From Schizophyllum amplum (taxonomy: Eukaryota > Basidiomycota > Agaricomycetes > Agaricales > Schizophyllaceae): a stretch of 64,000 nt of DNA. The first letter of the stretch is position 1, and the number at the start of each line of letters is the position of its first letter. The DNA is taken from the NCBI GenBank assembly GCA_007026445.1, contig VDMD01000010.1, forward strand, positions 124,001 to 188,000, in the 5' to 3' direction. This document shows, piece by piece, positions 1-12,005 of the stretch. The position numbers and the translations under genes are program-made. Below the pieces are notes generated by a model, which was given only the letters and a program-made list of their open reading frames with translations, was not told the origin of the DNA and made no database searches.

Positions 1-1920
1 GCTCCCCGCGTCATCGTGTCGACCACCTCTCGTGCTATGTAGTCTCAGCCCCCACTCGTGCCGCATCGTCTGGATCTCCTACAGCGCCGCCTCAACTAGA
101 GGGATGAAAGAAGGAGGAAGCATTGGTCGACTAGGTAGCCCGCCGTGGCAGGCCGCATCCGATTGACTGAGCCCGCCGCACCGTCTGAACGCCGTCAGAC
201 AGCAGACCGCGCCAGCTGATTCCTGAACAGCACGCCCACGCCGACTCGACAACCTCCCGCGCCCATCCGAGTCAGCTTCCTTTCGCTGCCGCATTGTCAC
301 GCCAACCGGACTGAGCTGGCGTCGTCATTGACCGCCTCTCTCCTCTGGCTGAGTCTGGACCTTCCCAATTGCCGTGCCACGTCAACCTCTTCCGCCGCAC
401 CGATCTCCTCAGCGCCGTTCGCCACCGCGGCGGCCCGCCTCAATTGACTGACCGCCCCTCGAGTATGGACAGCCCGCCGGCCACGACTAGTGTGTGCCCA
501 CGACCGTTCACACGCCTCTCGACGTTATTGCGGCGTCCTCTAGTCGTCTGCACCGCGTTCCTGGGCCCTCCGCCGCCTCAAGTGGACCTCCTCTGTCCTC
601 CTGAGCTGTCGCATTAGCCTGCTCCCGCTCCCATGTTGTCATCGTCTGGATCTTCTCTTCTGCTGCGGACTGTGGACGACCAGCCACGCCGCCGTTGCCT
701 GGGCCAAAATCCCCGTCGCGTCTTTGGATTATAGAGAGGGCGGAGGGGATGGATCACCGGTCGTACTGAACAGCCCGGCGACTGGAAAGCCGCGTCTTGA
801 ATAACCCACTCCGTCTGATCTGCAGCCCACTCCATTGACACTGCCGCCTTTCGACAGTGTGACGCGTCGTCTGGTACTACGCTGGTCCGTCTGAGCACCC
901 GCTGTGCGTGCCAAGTCTGCAGGTGAGCACTTCAAGTTGTTCAGGAGCGCGCAACACAGTAATAGTAAACCGCTGACAGCGACGACGCCCGCCCCGCCTA
1001 GATCTCTGATTAGTGATCCGCCATGCCGGCGACAGGCTCTCCGCTCGTCGTCATTGTGGCGAGGGTCAGGCCCTCCCGCTCGAGCCCATCCATGCACGCC
1101 GTTCACCCCTTTCACTGGTTCGAGCGGAGAGGAATCTAGCGACAGCCTTTGAGTATATACCCGTCACCTGTATACAGGCTGCTTGTTAAGACTCGATGAG
1201 CAATGGTTCAGGCGGCAAAATAAACGTAAAATGAATTCAACTCTTGGGATATTGGGATATTTGTGCCGTGCTTATAAGTGGGGCTTGACGTCCTCTGACG
1301 TGCTTTCAGTGAGGGAGAAGGAGCTTGTGGCACGAAATGATTGTTCACGGGTTCTCGCGCGTTTTTAGAGTAGCAGCTTGCAACCGAGGGGCTGAGAGTA
1401 CTGTACACTGCTGTCCTGATGCCGTATATATAATATATTCAGATATAACAGTTTGCTTTTCCTTTTCAGTTGTGTTTAACGAGAGGTTTGGGATGGCCCT
1501 AACCCTCTGAGGGCCTGAGGTGCGCATAGCTCGCTGCTATGGATATTGCTGGGATATTCTACGCATCCAGTGTATCCAAAGACTTGAGACAACTTGGTTC
1601 GAACCGGGTTCGAACTTCAATCGGTCGGTGCGCGGGCTTTTGCCCCATTTCCTAACTCACCACATGACACACGCAGTGGTGGCCCTCTTGAAACTAGTAC
1701 AGTAGTAGTAAAGTTCGTATTACTAAAGTTAGTCACGGTAATCGTCGGTCATACGGCTACAGTAGCCGTTGCTAAGTACGTCAAGAACGATCGCACGGAT
1801 AATTGGTAATTGTTTGGGTAAATTGTAATACTACTTAAAGCTGCCCTTCGTCGTTGGTACTGATCGCCAAGTCGCCCATACACTTCACTTGTCACTTGAT
1901 TCTCGCCACGAAGTTCAATC
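1..1920. other. No supported gene; GC/CT-rich stretch
   Basis: The first ~1.2 kb is rich in CCGCC, GTCTGGA and CTCAA words that recur in degenerate form. The word cgccgcctcaa, for example, occurs near 83 and 565 with a close variant near 437. All open frames here are short, overlap one another on both strands, and resemble no protein family I know. From about 1200 the composition turns AT-richer, with a TATATA run near 1430. I see no splice-linked exon chain. It could be old repetitive DNA or the tail of something further left. Confidence 0.5.
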
Positions 1921-2726
1921 ATGTCTTTCGCCCCTACCGAAGCCCATATCCGCAATATGTTCGAGACGAATGCATTCGAAGCGATCGACCCTGATGTGCG
2001 CTGGGTAATTGCGAACGAAGAGGGCGCCTGTGTGCCCGGGTTCTCCATGCAAGGCGTTTTCGTGAGTGCAGGCTGTGGGCGTGTCTTCAAGGGGCGAAGT
2101 GTGGTGCTGACTTGCCTCTGCTTTCGCGTAACGATCTAGAACCTCGCGGAGTGGATGGAGAAGGTTTTCACGCCGCTCAGGGCACGGCTGACTAGCCCTC
2201 CCAAAGCAGAGGTGATCCGGTTGTATGTGAGTAGGCGCTCTCGGATCTCAGTGTTATCAATTGTATCCCGGATGCTCGATGGCTGATCTTCTCTATCTCA
2301 CTGACTTACCGTTCTACAGATCACAGGCATGACGGCGATCGTGGAAATCAAGGGGACGGCGACGCAGAAGAATGGGGAACCTTACAATAACAGGTGCACG
2401 AGCAGCATGGTCAGTTCCATCGCGCGCTTATTGACACCATTTTCCCTTGCAGCTATTGCTGGATACTCACCTTTTCGCCCGACACCGGAAAGATCGTTGA
2501 GATCCATGAGTATCTGGACACGGCGATGTTGCGGGACGTGCTTCAGAACAACAAGGTAGAGGGCTGAGAGTAAGGCGGGGCCCGATCATCTGCGTATCCT
2601 CAGAGAGGCATCAGTCCATGCAAGGACATTGTTGTATAGATGAATAATATCGCATTCAAGCGTGTCTTCGAGCAATCTGCGAGGCTTCATGAAGACTACT
2701 TGGGCTTGAAGCCTGCTCCAAGCTGA
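1921..2726 (+). CDS. NTF2-like / SnoaL-like small protein
   Basis: A five-exon gene of about 135 residues. Exons read as 1921-2061, 2140-2226, 2320-2392, 2453-2555 and 2640-2726, all with GT-AG introns, ending in TGA. The predicted protein has the outline of a ketosteroid-isomerase/NTF2-like fold: an N-terminal helical part (RNMFETNAFEAID, NLAEWMEKVF), then strands around ITGMTAIVEIKGTA and YCWILTFSPDTGKIVEIHEY, with the usual terminal Glu-Tyr-Asp pattern. Proteins of this type are common in Agaricomycetes and are usually uncharacterised; members act as small-molecule isomerases, hydratases or binding proteins. No catalytic assignment can be made here. There is no signal peptide, so it is probably cytosolic. 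The next clear gene downstream is nst1. Confidence 0.75.
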
Positions 2727-2899
2727 AGTTGAAGTTCGGATGATCTCGTGATTCATCACGTGCAAATGGTTCGTGTGGCGTGCCTAAGCCTTGGTCCCGA
2801 CGCGATCGTGCAGGTCATTCCCTTGTTCTCATGCGCGCAGCAGGCTTGACTCAAGCCACCATAGCGCTGTCCCCGCTGCTCATATCAATTGAGCCGCGC

Positions 2900-3640
2900 T
2901 GCTCTTCTGACAAGAAATGATCAACAACGCCGAGATCACGGTGCGTGAGACTTTACCATGGAAACTGCTTCACTTTCAAGTGCACAACCCCGCTTTCGAT
3001 CCATGCTGACGACGGCTTTCAATCATGCAGACCACGACGACGTCGTTCCCCGAGCTGCTTCTGTTCGGTGGCTTTCTGTACGCCGTCGCCGGCTGCTCGT
3101 CCGCGTCGTGCCACTCGTCCTCGTCACGCCACTCTGCGTTTCCCATCCATGATCCCTGCGGCTCAACGCCTGCCCGCCACACTCCTTTTGCTCACGACGC
3201 GGATACGCCAGGCCCGCTTACGACGCGCGCCGGCGCGTATTCAAGGTCTTACACAACGACCCCCGTCCTCGCGGCTTCGCGCGCCTGCGCCCCCTTGCAC
3301 CGGCGCCTTGATCACATCTCTCGAGCCCCCAGATGAAAGCGCCAAAAACGACAGCACTGGAGATACACAGACGTCCCCGCCTCCGCAGAGTTGGCCTCCC
3401 TGCCCTACCTCGAGCAGCGCGCGCACCGCGACGTCCTCGTCTTCCGCATCCCATACCCCATCGCCGATTGCCGCGGGCGCGCGCTGGGCACGCGCGGCCG
3501 GCATCTGTTGGATCGGCGCAAGTTTGGGTCTCCCGTGCAGCGGGCGGTGGCGCGGGTGCTGCTGTGGGCGGAGGGGTAACGAGGTTGCGGCCGGAGGAAG
3601 ACGAGGGGGAGATGGGCAGGTTCTTCAGACAGTTCTGTTA
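2900..3640 (+). other. Possible uncharacterised or decayed gene
   Basis: A GC-rich stretch with overlapping open frames, none convincing along its whole length. One frame (3370-3579) reads like coding sequence, with YLEQRAHRDVLVFRIPYP and LLDRRKFGSPVQRAVARVL, but a TGA at 3334-3336 cuts it off upstream. A better-looking upstream segment (FKVLHNDPRPRGFARLRP) lies in a different frame. A short first exon starting near 2917 followed by a gtgcgt donor is possible. Either a small intron joins these pieces or this is a relic. I do not recognise the product. Confidence 0.25.
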
Positions 3641-4150
3641 GAGCTGATTTAGTGGTTGAGGTTAGGGCTTGCGGGACAAGCACAGTCCAATGGTCCATAC
3701 TTAGTGTATCCAATGTAGTAATTTTCAAGGCTTCGTCGCAAGGCAAGAGGGGCCCTTTGGGGCAATGCATGGTAACGAGAACGCAGTAGAAGTCGCACAT
3801 CAGTATTATCATAGAGTTGCAGCAGGTACATCTGGCAGTGGCAGGCAGTACTGGCATAGCGCTTTCGAGTTGGTGGTAGAAAACAAAAGAAGTTCTAGAT
3901 TTGGCAAGCGCTACTCGCAGCCACGTGAGCATTATTTGTGACGCGTGCTTAGACGCGCTCATCTTGGTTCCCGCCTCGACGCAGGCGACGGCGAACGACA
4001 CATCACTCCCTCTGCGCATTCATTGTCCTCAGTATCGCATTTCTCATTGCTCGCAGCTGCAGCAGGGCTGCCTTTACGCACCAGCGAGTCACGCCTTCAC
4101 ACTCCTTTCCTTGTTCCCGCGACGACATTCTCCGATTGCGGCGGTGACCT

Positions 4151-7100
4151 ATGGTGTCGAAGAGCAAATCAAAGGCGAAACAGAGGGCCGCGAGAGCGCA
4201 ACAGTCCCCATTACCGGCAAGTGCGCCTGCTACACCCCCGCCTCCTCCCGTCAGCCCCATCCCGGCGCCGCCGAAGTCTCCGGTGCCCTCACCCACGAAG
4301 CTGAAAGCCCCGCCGCCCGCGCCGCTCCGAGAGGTGCAGTCACCCATGCCGCCGATCCCACCACCATCCTTCACATCCGCGATGAACATGTCGAAGAAGG
4401 GGAAGGCGCGCGCGGAAGACGACGATGATGACGATGAATACGAAGAGTCGGACGAGGAGGGAATGGACGACGGGGAATACGAGGTGCGTCAGTGCGCCAC
4501 ATTCACGACAAGGTCGCTGAGGATGTGTAGCACGAGCCTGGGGACACGAGCGCCGCGGCGATCGCGGCCACAAACGAGCTCGTGAATACGGCGAAGGAGC
4601 TGTACCGCAACATGGACCAGCTGCACCGGAAGGTGGGATCGACGCCCGGCGAGGGCATCCCGGACGACGACGAGTACTGGAGCACGTTCCCCCCTCACAT
4701 ACGGACATTTGTGCGTGCAGGCATGATGGCCTTGCGCGCCTGTTCACTCACGTCTTCCCCGCAGGCGCAAGCGATGTATGCTATCGCGCAGCAGATGGTG
4801 CAGTCGGGGGGAGGGAATGTCAAGGGCCCGGACGCTAAGCCCGGGATGCCCTTTGACTCGAGTGTGTTCATGGACCCCGCGTTCAATCGCTCGATTCAAG
4901 AAGCCGCTGCCGCTCTCGCACCCCTGCCCAATGGTCCTCAAACGACGTCTTCCGACATGTCGCCTGCCCCGCCACCGCCACCGCCAGCATTTGAGCCCAC
5001 GAGCCCGCCGGTGGATCTGTTCACAGAGGATGAGAGCGACGCGCCTCAAAGCAGGTTTCCGTGCTTATGCCCGTATATCAGAGATCTAATTTATTTACAG
5101 CCTCGGGTAAGAAGAAAAAGAAGAAGAAAAAGAAGAGTAAGCAGCAGCAGCAGCCAGTGGCGGCGCCCATATCTGTGCCCACGCCTGCGCCCACATCCGC
5201 GCCCACACCGACACCCGCGCCACCTGCGCAGCCACCGGCAAATCCGGCGCATCGGCCGGAGGCGGCAGGTGAGTGCCGCTCCCGCCGAAGTGAGAGCGGT
5301 GACAAACAAGCGTCAACAGTGTACCCTCCTTCCGCCAATATGCCAACGGGGCGCCCGGCGTCCGCAAATCAACAGGCGCCGCCACCGAGCTCAGTGTCGA
5401 TGGGAAAGCAGCCGATGACTTATCCCGCGACGCCCGCAGCAGCACCGGCGCCCCAGAACCGCAGCGCACGAGCAGCGTCAAAGGCGCCGTTGCCCGCGCA
5501 CGCGTACCCGCACACCCATCCTCATCACCACCCATCGCCGCCAGCCTCCAACGCGTCCGTACCGCAAAAACCCAAATCCTCCCCAGACGCCCCTCCAAAT
5601 AAGCCCAACAAGATATGGAACACGTCCACCACTGAGGAACGCGAGCGTATAAAGGAATTCTGGCTCGGTCTCGGCGAGCAGGAGCGCAGGAATCTCGTCA
5701 AGATCGAAAAAGACACCGTCTTGCGCAAAATGAAGGAGCAGCAGAAGCACAGCTGTAGCTGCGCCGTGTGCGGCAGGAAGCGGTGAGTCGCGATAAAATT
5801 TTTGTCGACCAGGAGCTAAGGTAGCTTCCAAGAAATGCCATTGAAGAAGAGCTCGAGGTACTGTACGATGCTTATTACGAAGAGCTAGAACAGTACGCGA
5901 ATCATCAGCAGCAATACGTCTCTTCCGGTCGCACCATCACACCACCTCCCGGCCCCGGCCCCTTCCCTGGAAGCGTCGAGCTGGACAAGAATGGTGCGGT
6001 GGTAGGCCACCCTGCGAACGGAAAACCCCATGGCGCGCGCACCAAGATCCCACCATCCGTCAATGGACGAAAGCTCCCGATCAAGCAGCCGCCAGACTCC
6101 GAATTCGACGACGACGAAGGTGAGGAGGACTACGAGGATGACGAGGACGAAGAGGACTACGAGGAGGAAGACGAGGAGGATGAGGAGGACGACGGGGACG
6201 ATGATGAGGATGTGCGACCCGTACGCGGACGACGGCCCGCGGCGCCACCGACACGGGCCAACCCTCCTCCTCGTCGTTCAGCCAGGCCGAACGGTCGCGA
6301 AGGATTCTTTAACCTCGGGAGCAGCCTCACTGTCACAGGTGTGTTTGCACGCGCCGCGCTCACAGACCGCGTTTTGTTATACTCATGATCAGGTCCCGGC
6401 AACATACTAACCGTCGCGGACGATCTCCTTAAGAATGACGGCCAGAAGTTCTTGGAGATGATGGAGCAGCTTGCTGAGCGCCGGATGCAGCGAGAAGAGG
6501 AAGCCGCAGCCGATGTCGACGATGACAGCGAGGACGACGAAGATGACGAGGATGATGAGGATGAGGACGATGAGGAGGACGATGAGGAGGAGGAAGAGGA
6601 AGAGGTGTGTCAGCTAGGCGCTGCTCATGTTTAAAGGCTGAAGCCATTGCAGGTCCTCACCGAGGAGCAGAAGATGGAGGAGGGCAAGCGCATGTTTTCG
6701 ATCTTCGCCGCGCGCATGTTCGAGCAACGCGTCTTACAAGCATATCGCGAGAAGGTCGCTCAAGAGCGTCAGCTACAACTCCTGCGCGAGCTGGATGAGG
6801 AGGAGAAGATGTCGGCCACGAAGGCGAAGTCGAAAATATCGCAGAACCAGAAGAAGAAGGATAAGAAGCGGTGCGTGCTGCTTATTCCGTGCTGTCATCG
6901 TGTCCCAACAGTGTCAACAGGTTACAGAAGCTTGCCAAAGAGGAGGAGCGCGCCGCCAAGGCGGCGGAGAAGCTGGCGGAAGAGCAGGCTATGAGGGCCC
7001 GTCAGCAAGCACAAGAAGAAGAGTCTCGGCGCAAGCGCGAAGAGGAGCGGGCGAAGCGTGAGGCTGCGCGCAAAGCGGCGGAGGAGGAGAGGCAGCGGAA

Positions 7101-8412
7101 GGAAGAGGAGCGACGAAAGCGGCTGGCTGAAGAGCGCGAGCGGGAGGCGGAGCGAGAACGCAAACGCAAAGAGCGCGAGGAGAAGCTGAAAGCGGAGCGG
7201 CGCGAGAAGGAGGAGCGGGAACGCAAGGCGAAGGAGGAGCGCGAGGCCAAGGCTGCTGCTGAGCGCGCCTCCGCCGCTCAGGCCAAGCGAGAACGCGAGG
7301 AGAAGGAGCGCGAGGAACGGGAGAAGAGGATGGCGAAGGAGAAGGAGGAGCGGGAGGCAAAGGAGCGTGAGCGTGCGTCGCAGCAACAGCAGCGCAAGAA
7401 CGCCCGCGGCCCCCAATCTCCTCGGAACGCCACGGCATCTTCCTCGCGACAGAGCATGCCCAATGGGACGACGCCGAAGAAGATCCTGAACAAGCCTTCG
7501 CCTGCAGCTGCACCTCCGCCTATGCAAGCGTCGTCCAGTGGTGCATCGGGCTCGCGTCCACCTCTTGCGCAGCCGCAACCTCAGTCTGTCCCGCGGCCTG
7601 CTGTTCCTCCGCAAGCTTCGCAGCCTCCAACACCCATCTCCCCGCATATCACGCACATGCAGTCATCGCCTGGTGGACCTATGTTTGGCCATGGGATCAT
7701 GCCACCTCCATCTCGAGGACCGCTTTCTCCCCCAAATACCGCATTCCTTAACTATGGTCCGCCACCGTCCTTACCGCAGGGCATCCCACCATCAGCTCTC
7801 GCCCCCTCAGCGATGCCGCGCAACATCGGTCCCGGCGTGCCCTTCGAGCCACCGTTCAGTCGGGGCATGCCTCTAAACCCACCTGCACCCATCGGCCCAC
7901 CGTCAAAGGCCGGCGCACCCATGCCTCCAGGTCCTCCGGGAGTTATGGGTCCCGGGCCCGCCGGTCCCAGTCGGCGAATGTCCATCCCGGATCCGGGTCC
8001 CATCACTCGTCCTATTGCACCCATCGCTCGTCCCGCAGGCGAGGGCAACACCTCGGGGTCGGTATCGCCCAGTCGGCGGTCGCCCAGTCCGAAGGGTGTC
8101 TTGGGGTCGAAGGCGCTCGCCGCGGACGACGACGAAGTCGTGCCGACGCCGCGTCGTGGGACGACGAACGGACCGGTAGGGGCGGGATGGGTGCACTCGA
8201 GTCCGCGCGCGCCGGCGCCCATAGGCGCACCGTGGGGAGGGGCGCCGCCTCCGATTGGCGCGCGTCCACCGCCGTTGAACATGGGCTCGATGTGGAACAG
8301 CGTTGGCGGGCCTGCGGATTGGCACCCGGCGAGCGCCACGCCCGGCCCCTTCTTCCCGCCAACCCAATTTGCGGCGCACAGCTCGACGCCGTCTCCGCAT
8401 TCCGGCACGTAG
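4151..8412 (+). CDS. nst1: Stress response protein Nst1
   Basis: This large low-complexity protein matches the fungal Nst1 family, known in yeast for an effect on salt tolerance and a link to splicing factors. In order it shows a proline-rich N-terminus, acidic runs, a conserved segment near 4580-4900 ([23 protein letters not shown]), a poly-Lys/Gln tract near 5105-5155, and the family core near 5610-5870 ([46 protein letters not shown]). Further acidic Glu/Asp tracts follow, then a very long charged coiled coil (6921-7380) and a Pro/Gly-rich tail. Readable introns are 4484-4530, 5269-5319, 5783-5832, 6339-6392, 6605-6652 and 6871-6920. A 54-nt stretch at 4711-4764 is either an intron or 18 in-frame codons. 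The junction near 5055-5100 does not join in frame with an ordinary intron. The family call is firm; the exact exon map is not. Confidence 0.88.
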
Positions 8413-8719
8413 CTTGTTGCTTTAGCTCTCTGTCTGTCCTGTCCTTTGCGCATACACAATACCTGTAATTTGCTAGCCGCATTTGACTCTTTGTCCGTAT
8501 TTTTTCTCTGATTCAGTCGCGTGAAGTTGGCGCTTGTGCTTGCCCGTAACTCAATCGCCTCGGACTGGTCAGTAGCAGGTCAGTAAGTTAAATTGGTTGC
8601 GGCCTGCCGCTGCATCGTCACGTGAAATGCTGACATAAGCTCTCGCCTCACAAGCACACGTGCGCAAACCTCAGTCTCTTGTCTCGGACCGCCACTGGTC
8701 AAGCTTTGAAGTCCTCGCC
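8413..8719. other. Intergenic; nst1 3' end and FunK1 copy 1 promoter
   Basis: No gene seen. The last 50-60 nt before the kinase start resemble the same stretch upstream of FunK1 copy 3 (both contain tctcttgtctcgga and gaagtcctcgccatg), so the duplicated unit extends upstream of the coding start. Confidence 0.6.
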
Positions 8720-11671
8720 ATGTACAGCGGTACCGTTCAAGAAGAGTCTTACGCTCTCGCCAATCCTCGGGATTCGGAAGATCGGCCCCCGAGCCCTCCT
8801 CGGACGTGAGCAGTCGTTCAACTGAAGCTCTGCGCTCCATTGACCCCAACGTTGACATACAGACCTCCGAATCAGACCATACCACTCCAAGATGGCTCCA
8901 AGGCGCCGTCCGATCCGGATCCATCGTAAGTACATGCTTAGATATGATATGGTCGATGCTCACTCAGGCTTACGCACGCTACAGGACCGCCTATCTGAAA
9001 CAAACTCCTCGCGTAGTCTCCTCCCATCGCAACCCCCAGACTCTGACTGATCTCCGCTCTGACGAGATCCCAAAGCAAATGAGCCACGAGATGAACAGGT
9101 GCGACTGGGAAGAGTTCAAGTCGCATTACATGCCGTTCGCTCCAGAGAAGCGCGCTCTGAATCAAGCTGTACACTTGCTGAAGGAGAAGGTCCAGGGTCT
9201 ACTAGTAGAGGGGGAGGACGGCCTCGACTGGGAATGGGCGGACGGCAGTGAGCGCGAGAAATACAAGTTCCTCGTCAAGGTCTCTGCCGAACTCCTTCAG
9301 TTGACCGTACCGGATCGCACTGCCACCTGTCAGTTGGTGCAGTGTCCCGACAACTATATGGATTCACAGAAGCCCGGCGCCAACTTTAAAATTGATGCCC
9401 GATTTGCCCTCAATGCGCTCTCAACCTCCAAGGTTTCTGGGCGACTGACATTGGACGATGCGGCGGTTACCGCTGAGTATAAGCGGCATTTGAAAGATCA
9501 GATACAGGTTAGTTCCTGGGCTCCTTCAGGAATCCACTGCGTCGAGCTCATAACAAACAGAATTGGAAACAACTGGTCAGCGGCGTCGTCTACATCATGA
9601 ACGCAGATCCCAGGCGGACACACATCTTTAGCGTGCGTTGGTCCCCACTTCGTCGTCGTACTTTCTCACATGTCCAGTTCAGTTCTCCATCGAAGACAAC
9701 ATGATGACCGTCTGGTACTTCTCGAGATCTCATTCATGCATGTCCACTACATTCGATATGCGCAAAGTACGTCTGCATCTGGTCTGACTGGAGACTTTTG
9801 AGCTTACACACTATCAGAACTATCGGCGGTGCATCGAAGTTTTCATCGCCTTCATGTTCGCAACGCCAGCAGAGCTAGGATTCGACGAGACCGTCGAGCT
9901 CATCTCAGTGGGCGGTGAATGGCACTACGGCTACAAAGTCGGTGATCGCTTCTACCGGTCGACACGCAGCATCTTCGAGCACAACGGCACCCGCATCACT
10001 GGCCGGGGCACGCGCGTCTGGGAGGTTGTCCGCGTCAAGGACTTCAAGGATCCGACGCCGCTCGATGATAAAAGATCCGCGCTGAAGGATGTGTGGCTTG
10101 ACGAGGGCGCACGTACGGAGCGCGAAATACAAGAGGCTCTGTTCCGTGACCTGGATCTTGTGGCCCAACGCATCAACGATTCTGACCCAGCCACCATTCA
10201 TGTCCTGGACGGCTTCGAACCGGAGACACGAACCGCTCTCCGGAAATGTGTAGCGGATCGCAAGCTCTACAGCAAGTACTTCTTGACTATCAACCACGAC
10301 TGGACAGGACCGACATCCAAACCTCGAGCGGCGCACGCAGTGGCCGTTCCTGACCTCTTCGGTGTCCAGCCGTCGCCGCTAGTTGCCAGCGTGCCAGGCT
10401 CAGACTCGACGAGAGCACGTTCGAACCCTTTGGTTCCGGCATTGACTGCGCCGACGCCCGTGGTCGAGCGAGCGTTCGTGCCCAAGTATCAGTATCGAGT
10501 CGTCTTCGGAGAGGTTGGCGAGGCCCTACACTACGTCGACAATATCTCTGTTGTTCTGAGAGCAGTACAGGACTGCCTTTTCGGTGAGCATCATCGTTCT
10601 TTTCCCGGACAGTGCCCTGACCGCTGTTTCCAGCTCTTCAGCTTCTATTTCTCGCAGGATGGGTTCACCGGGACATCAGTACGGGGAACCTGCTATGGTG
10701 GAATGGCTGCGGTCTGCTGGCCGATCTTGAGTACGCAAAGAAATTCGAACCTTCCACAGGGGGTAGTGCGGACCCCAAAACGGTATGTCGTACTTTCTGG
10801 TTGGCGATGTGACGCTGACACGAATCTAGGGTACCGCTTTCTTTATGGCTGTCGAAATTCAAAAACAATGCTCATCTATGAGCCACCGCGCCCCACTTTT
10901 GCCAGCTTTGCAGAACGCTTAGCCTACGACGCAGCCAATAACGAGCCCGACACCCAACCCCGCACACATGTGGTCGTTCACAACTTCGAGCACGATCTGG
11001 AGTCTCTGTTCTGGGTTCTTCTTTGGATATATATGGCTCGGCTGCCACACCCTTTGGTCCCGTCGTTGGAGGGCATGCACGTCGGTGGTGCGGAGTCGAT
11101 GCAAACACAGGATTCTCCAGATTCTGTTGGTATCTTGAACCCGAACGAACCACAGGAAACAGCCATCCCACCGCACGTCCTGCAAGTTGTTGGCGAAATA
11201 TTTCAAAACCATTCTGGGTGCTCTGATCTGCGCTACTGCGTACTGACTCGCACAGACATACACAGTGCGCGTGTCTCGTCGGTCTTTCTGCCAGATCATC
11301 GACAAGTGGCAGCTGTTTTCCGAGCCCTCACGGGAGAGCTACGTGATGGTTACGAACAGCGCAAGCTCGACTTCGCGAATCTCGCTACATATCCAAGACT
11401 GTTCGGCGCATTCAAACAGGCCATCCAGGCCTTGCAAGCGCACTACGAGCAGCATCGTGACGCATACCGGCCGCTTCTCGTCTACAAGGCTCGGGAGACG
11501 GTACAGCCCGTTGGTCGTGCGACGACAGCACCGTCAGCCGCGCCACGACAAGTGGGCCGACCTCATGCCGTCCTGAAGCGTCGGAAACCGAAAGACGACG
11601 ACGATTACGAGGATGAAGACGAGCGGGTGTCTAAGGTGGCGAAGTTGCAGACCTCTACGAAGAATGTGTAG
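8720..11671 (+). pseudogene. FunK1-type protein kinase, copy 1, frameshifted
   Basis: This is a fungal-specific FunK1 kinase. Exons read as 8720-8805, 8863-8925, 8984-9507, 9561-9632, 9683-9766, 9818-10583, 10634-10782 and 10830 onward. Seen in order: a FunK1 N-region (SQKPGANFKID, EDNMMTVWYFSRSHS), the probable ATP-lysine segment YALKDVW-like (ALKDVWLDEGARTERE), the catalytic loop HRDISTGNLLWWN, LADLEYAKK in the DFG position, TGTAFFMAVEI, and the family mark HDLESLFWVLLWI. The HRD exon joins in phase to MAVEIQKQ, but one A is missing near 10868 compared with copies 2 and 3. The spliced frame then meets TAG at 10920-10922. The C-lobe and Lys/Asp-rich tail (KRRKPKDDDDYEDEDE) remain open in the other frame, so the break looks recent. 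An assembly error is the alternative. Confidence 0.8.
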
Positions 11672-12005
11672 ACCACTACGAAGGCATCAGGGTCGACGCG
11701 CTGAAGCCACCTTTGGGACGCCGTCGTCAGGTGGACGGATGCACCCAAGGGTTGACGCGACGTTAGACGTTGGACTTTGGTCATTATCTCAACTGATTTG
11801 TATTTTTCTGTATAATAATTCGCCTCGGAAGCGTTCCCTGAACGTCTGCCTTGGGAGACTACTCGGAAGCCGCATAGAATCCTTACACAGTCGCAAACAA
11901 TGGAATTATTTGCGCCTGCGTGCGCCGAAGTGGTGCACGTGCTCGCTGATTGTTAATCTTACTTACATAAGTTGTCCATCATCAGGCTTCAGCATTGTCG
12001 TTCAA
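11672..12005. other. Intergenic between FunK1 copy 1 and MITE
   Basis: No open frame of interest. The sequence becomes AT-richer from about 11780 and holds nothing I can name before the foldback element begins. Confidence 0.5.

Noticed and set aside
1590..1625. tRNA-like TPsiC arm (ggttcgaacc)
   Set aside because: No matching acceptor stem, D-arm or anticodon arm could be drawn around it.
6110..6210. Simple-sequence tract (GAC/GAG repeats) as a microsatellite
   Set aside because: It lies inside a coding exon of nst1 and encodes the acidic run typical of that family.
6922..7656. Long minus-strand ORFs opposite nst1
   Set aside because: They are Leu/Arg/Ser-rich mirrors of the Glu/Lys/Arg coiled-coil codons of nst1, not genes.
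9854..11671. A single 605-codon uninterrupted kinase ORF
   Set aside because: The frame reads through two clear introns (10584-10633 and 10783-10829) as nonsense (for example GEHHRSFPGQCPDRC). The HRD loop lies in another frame.
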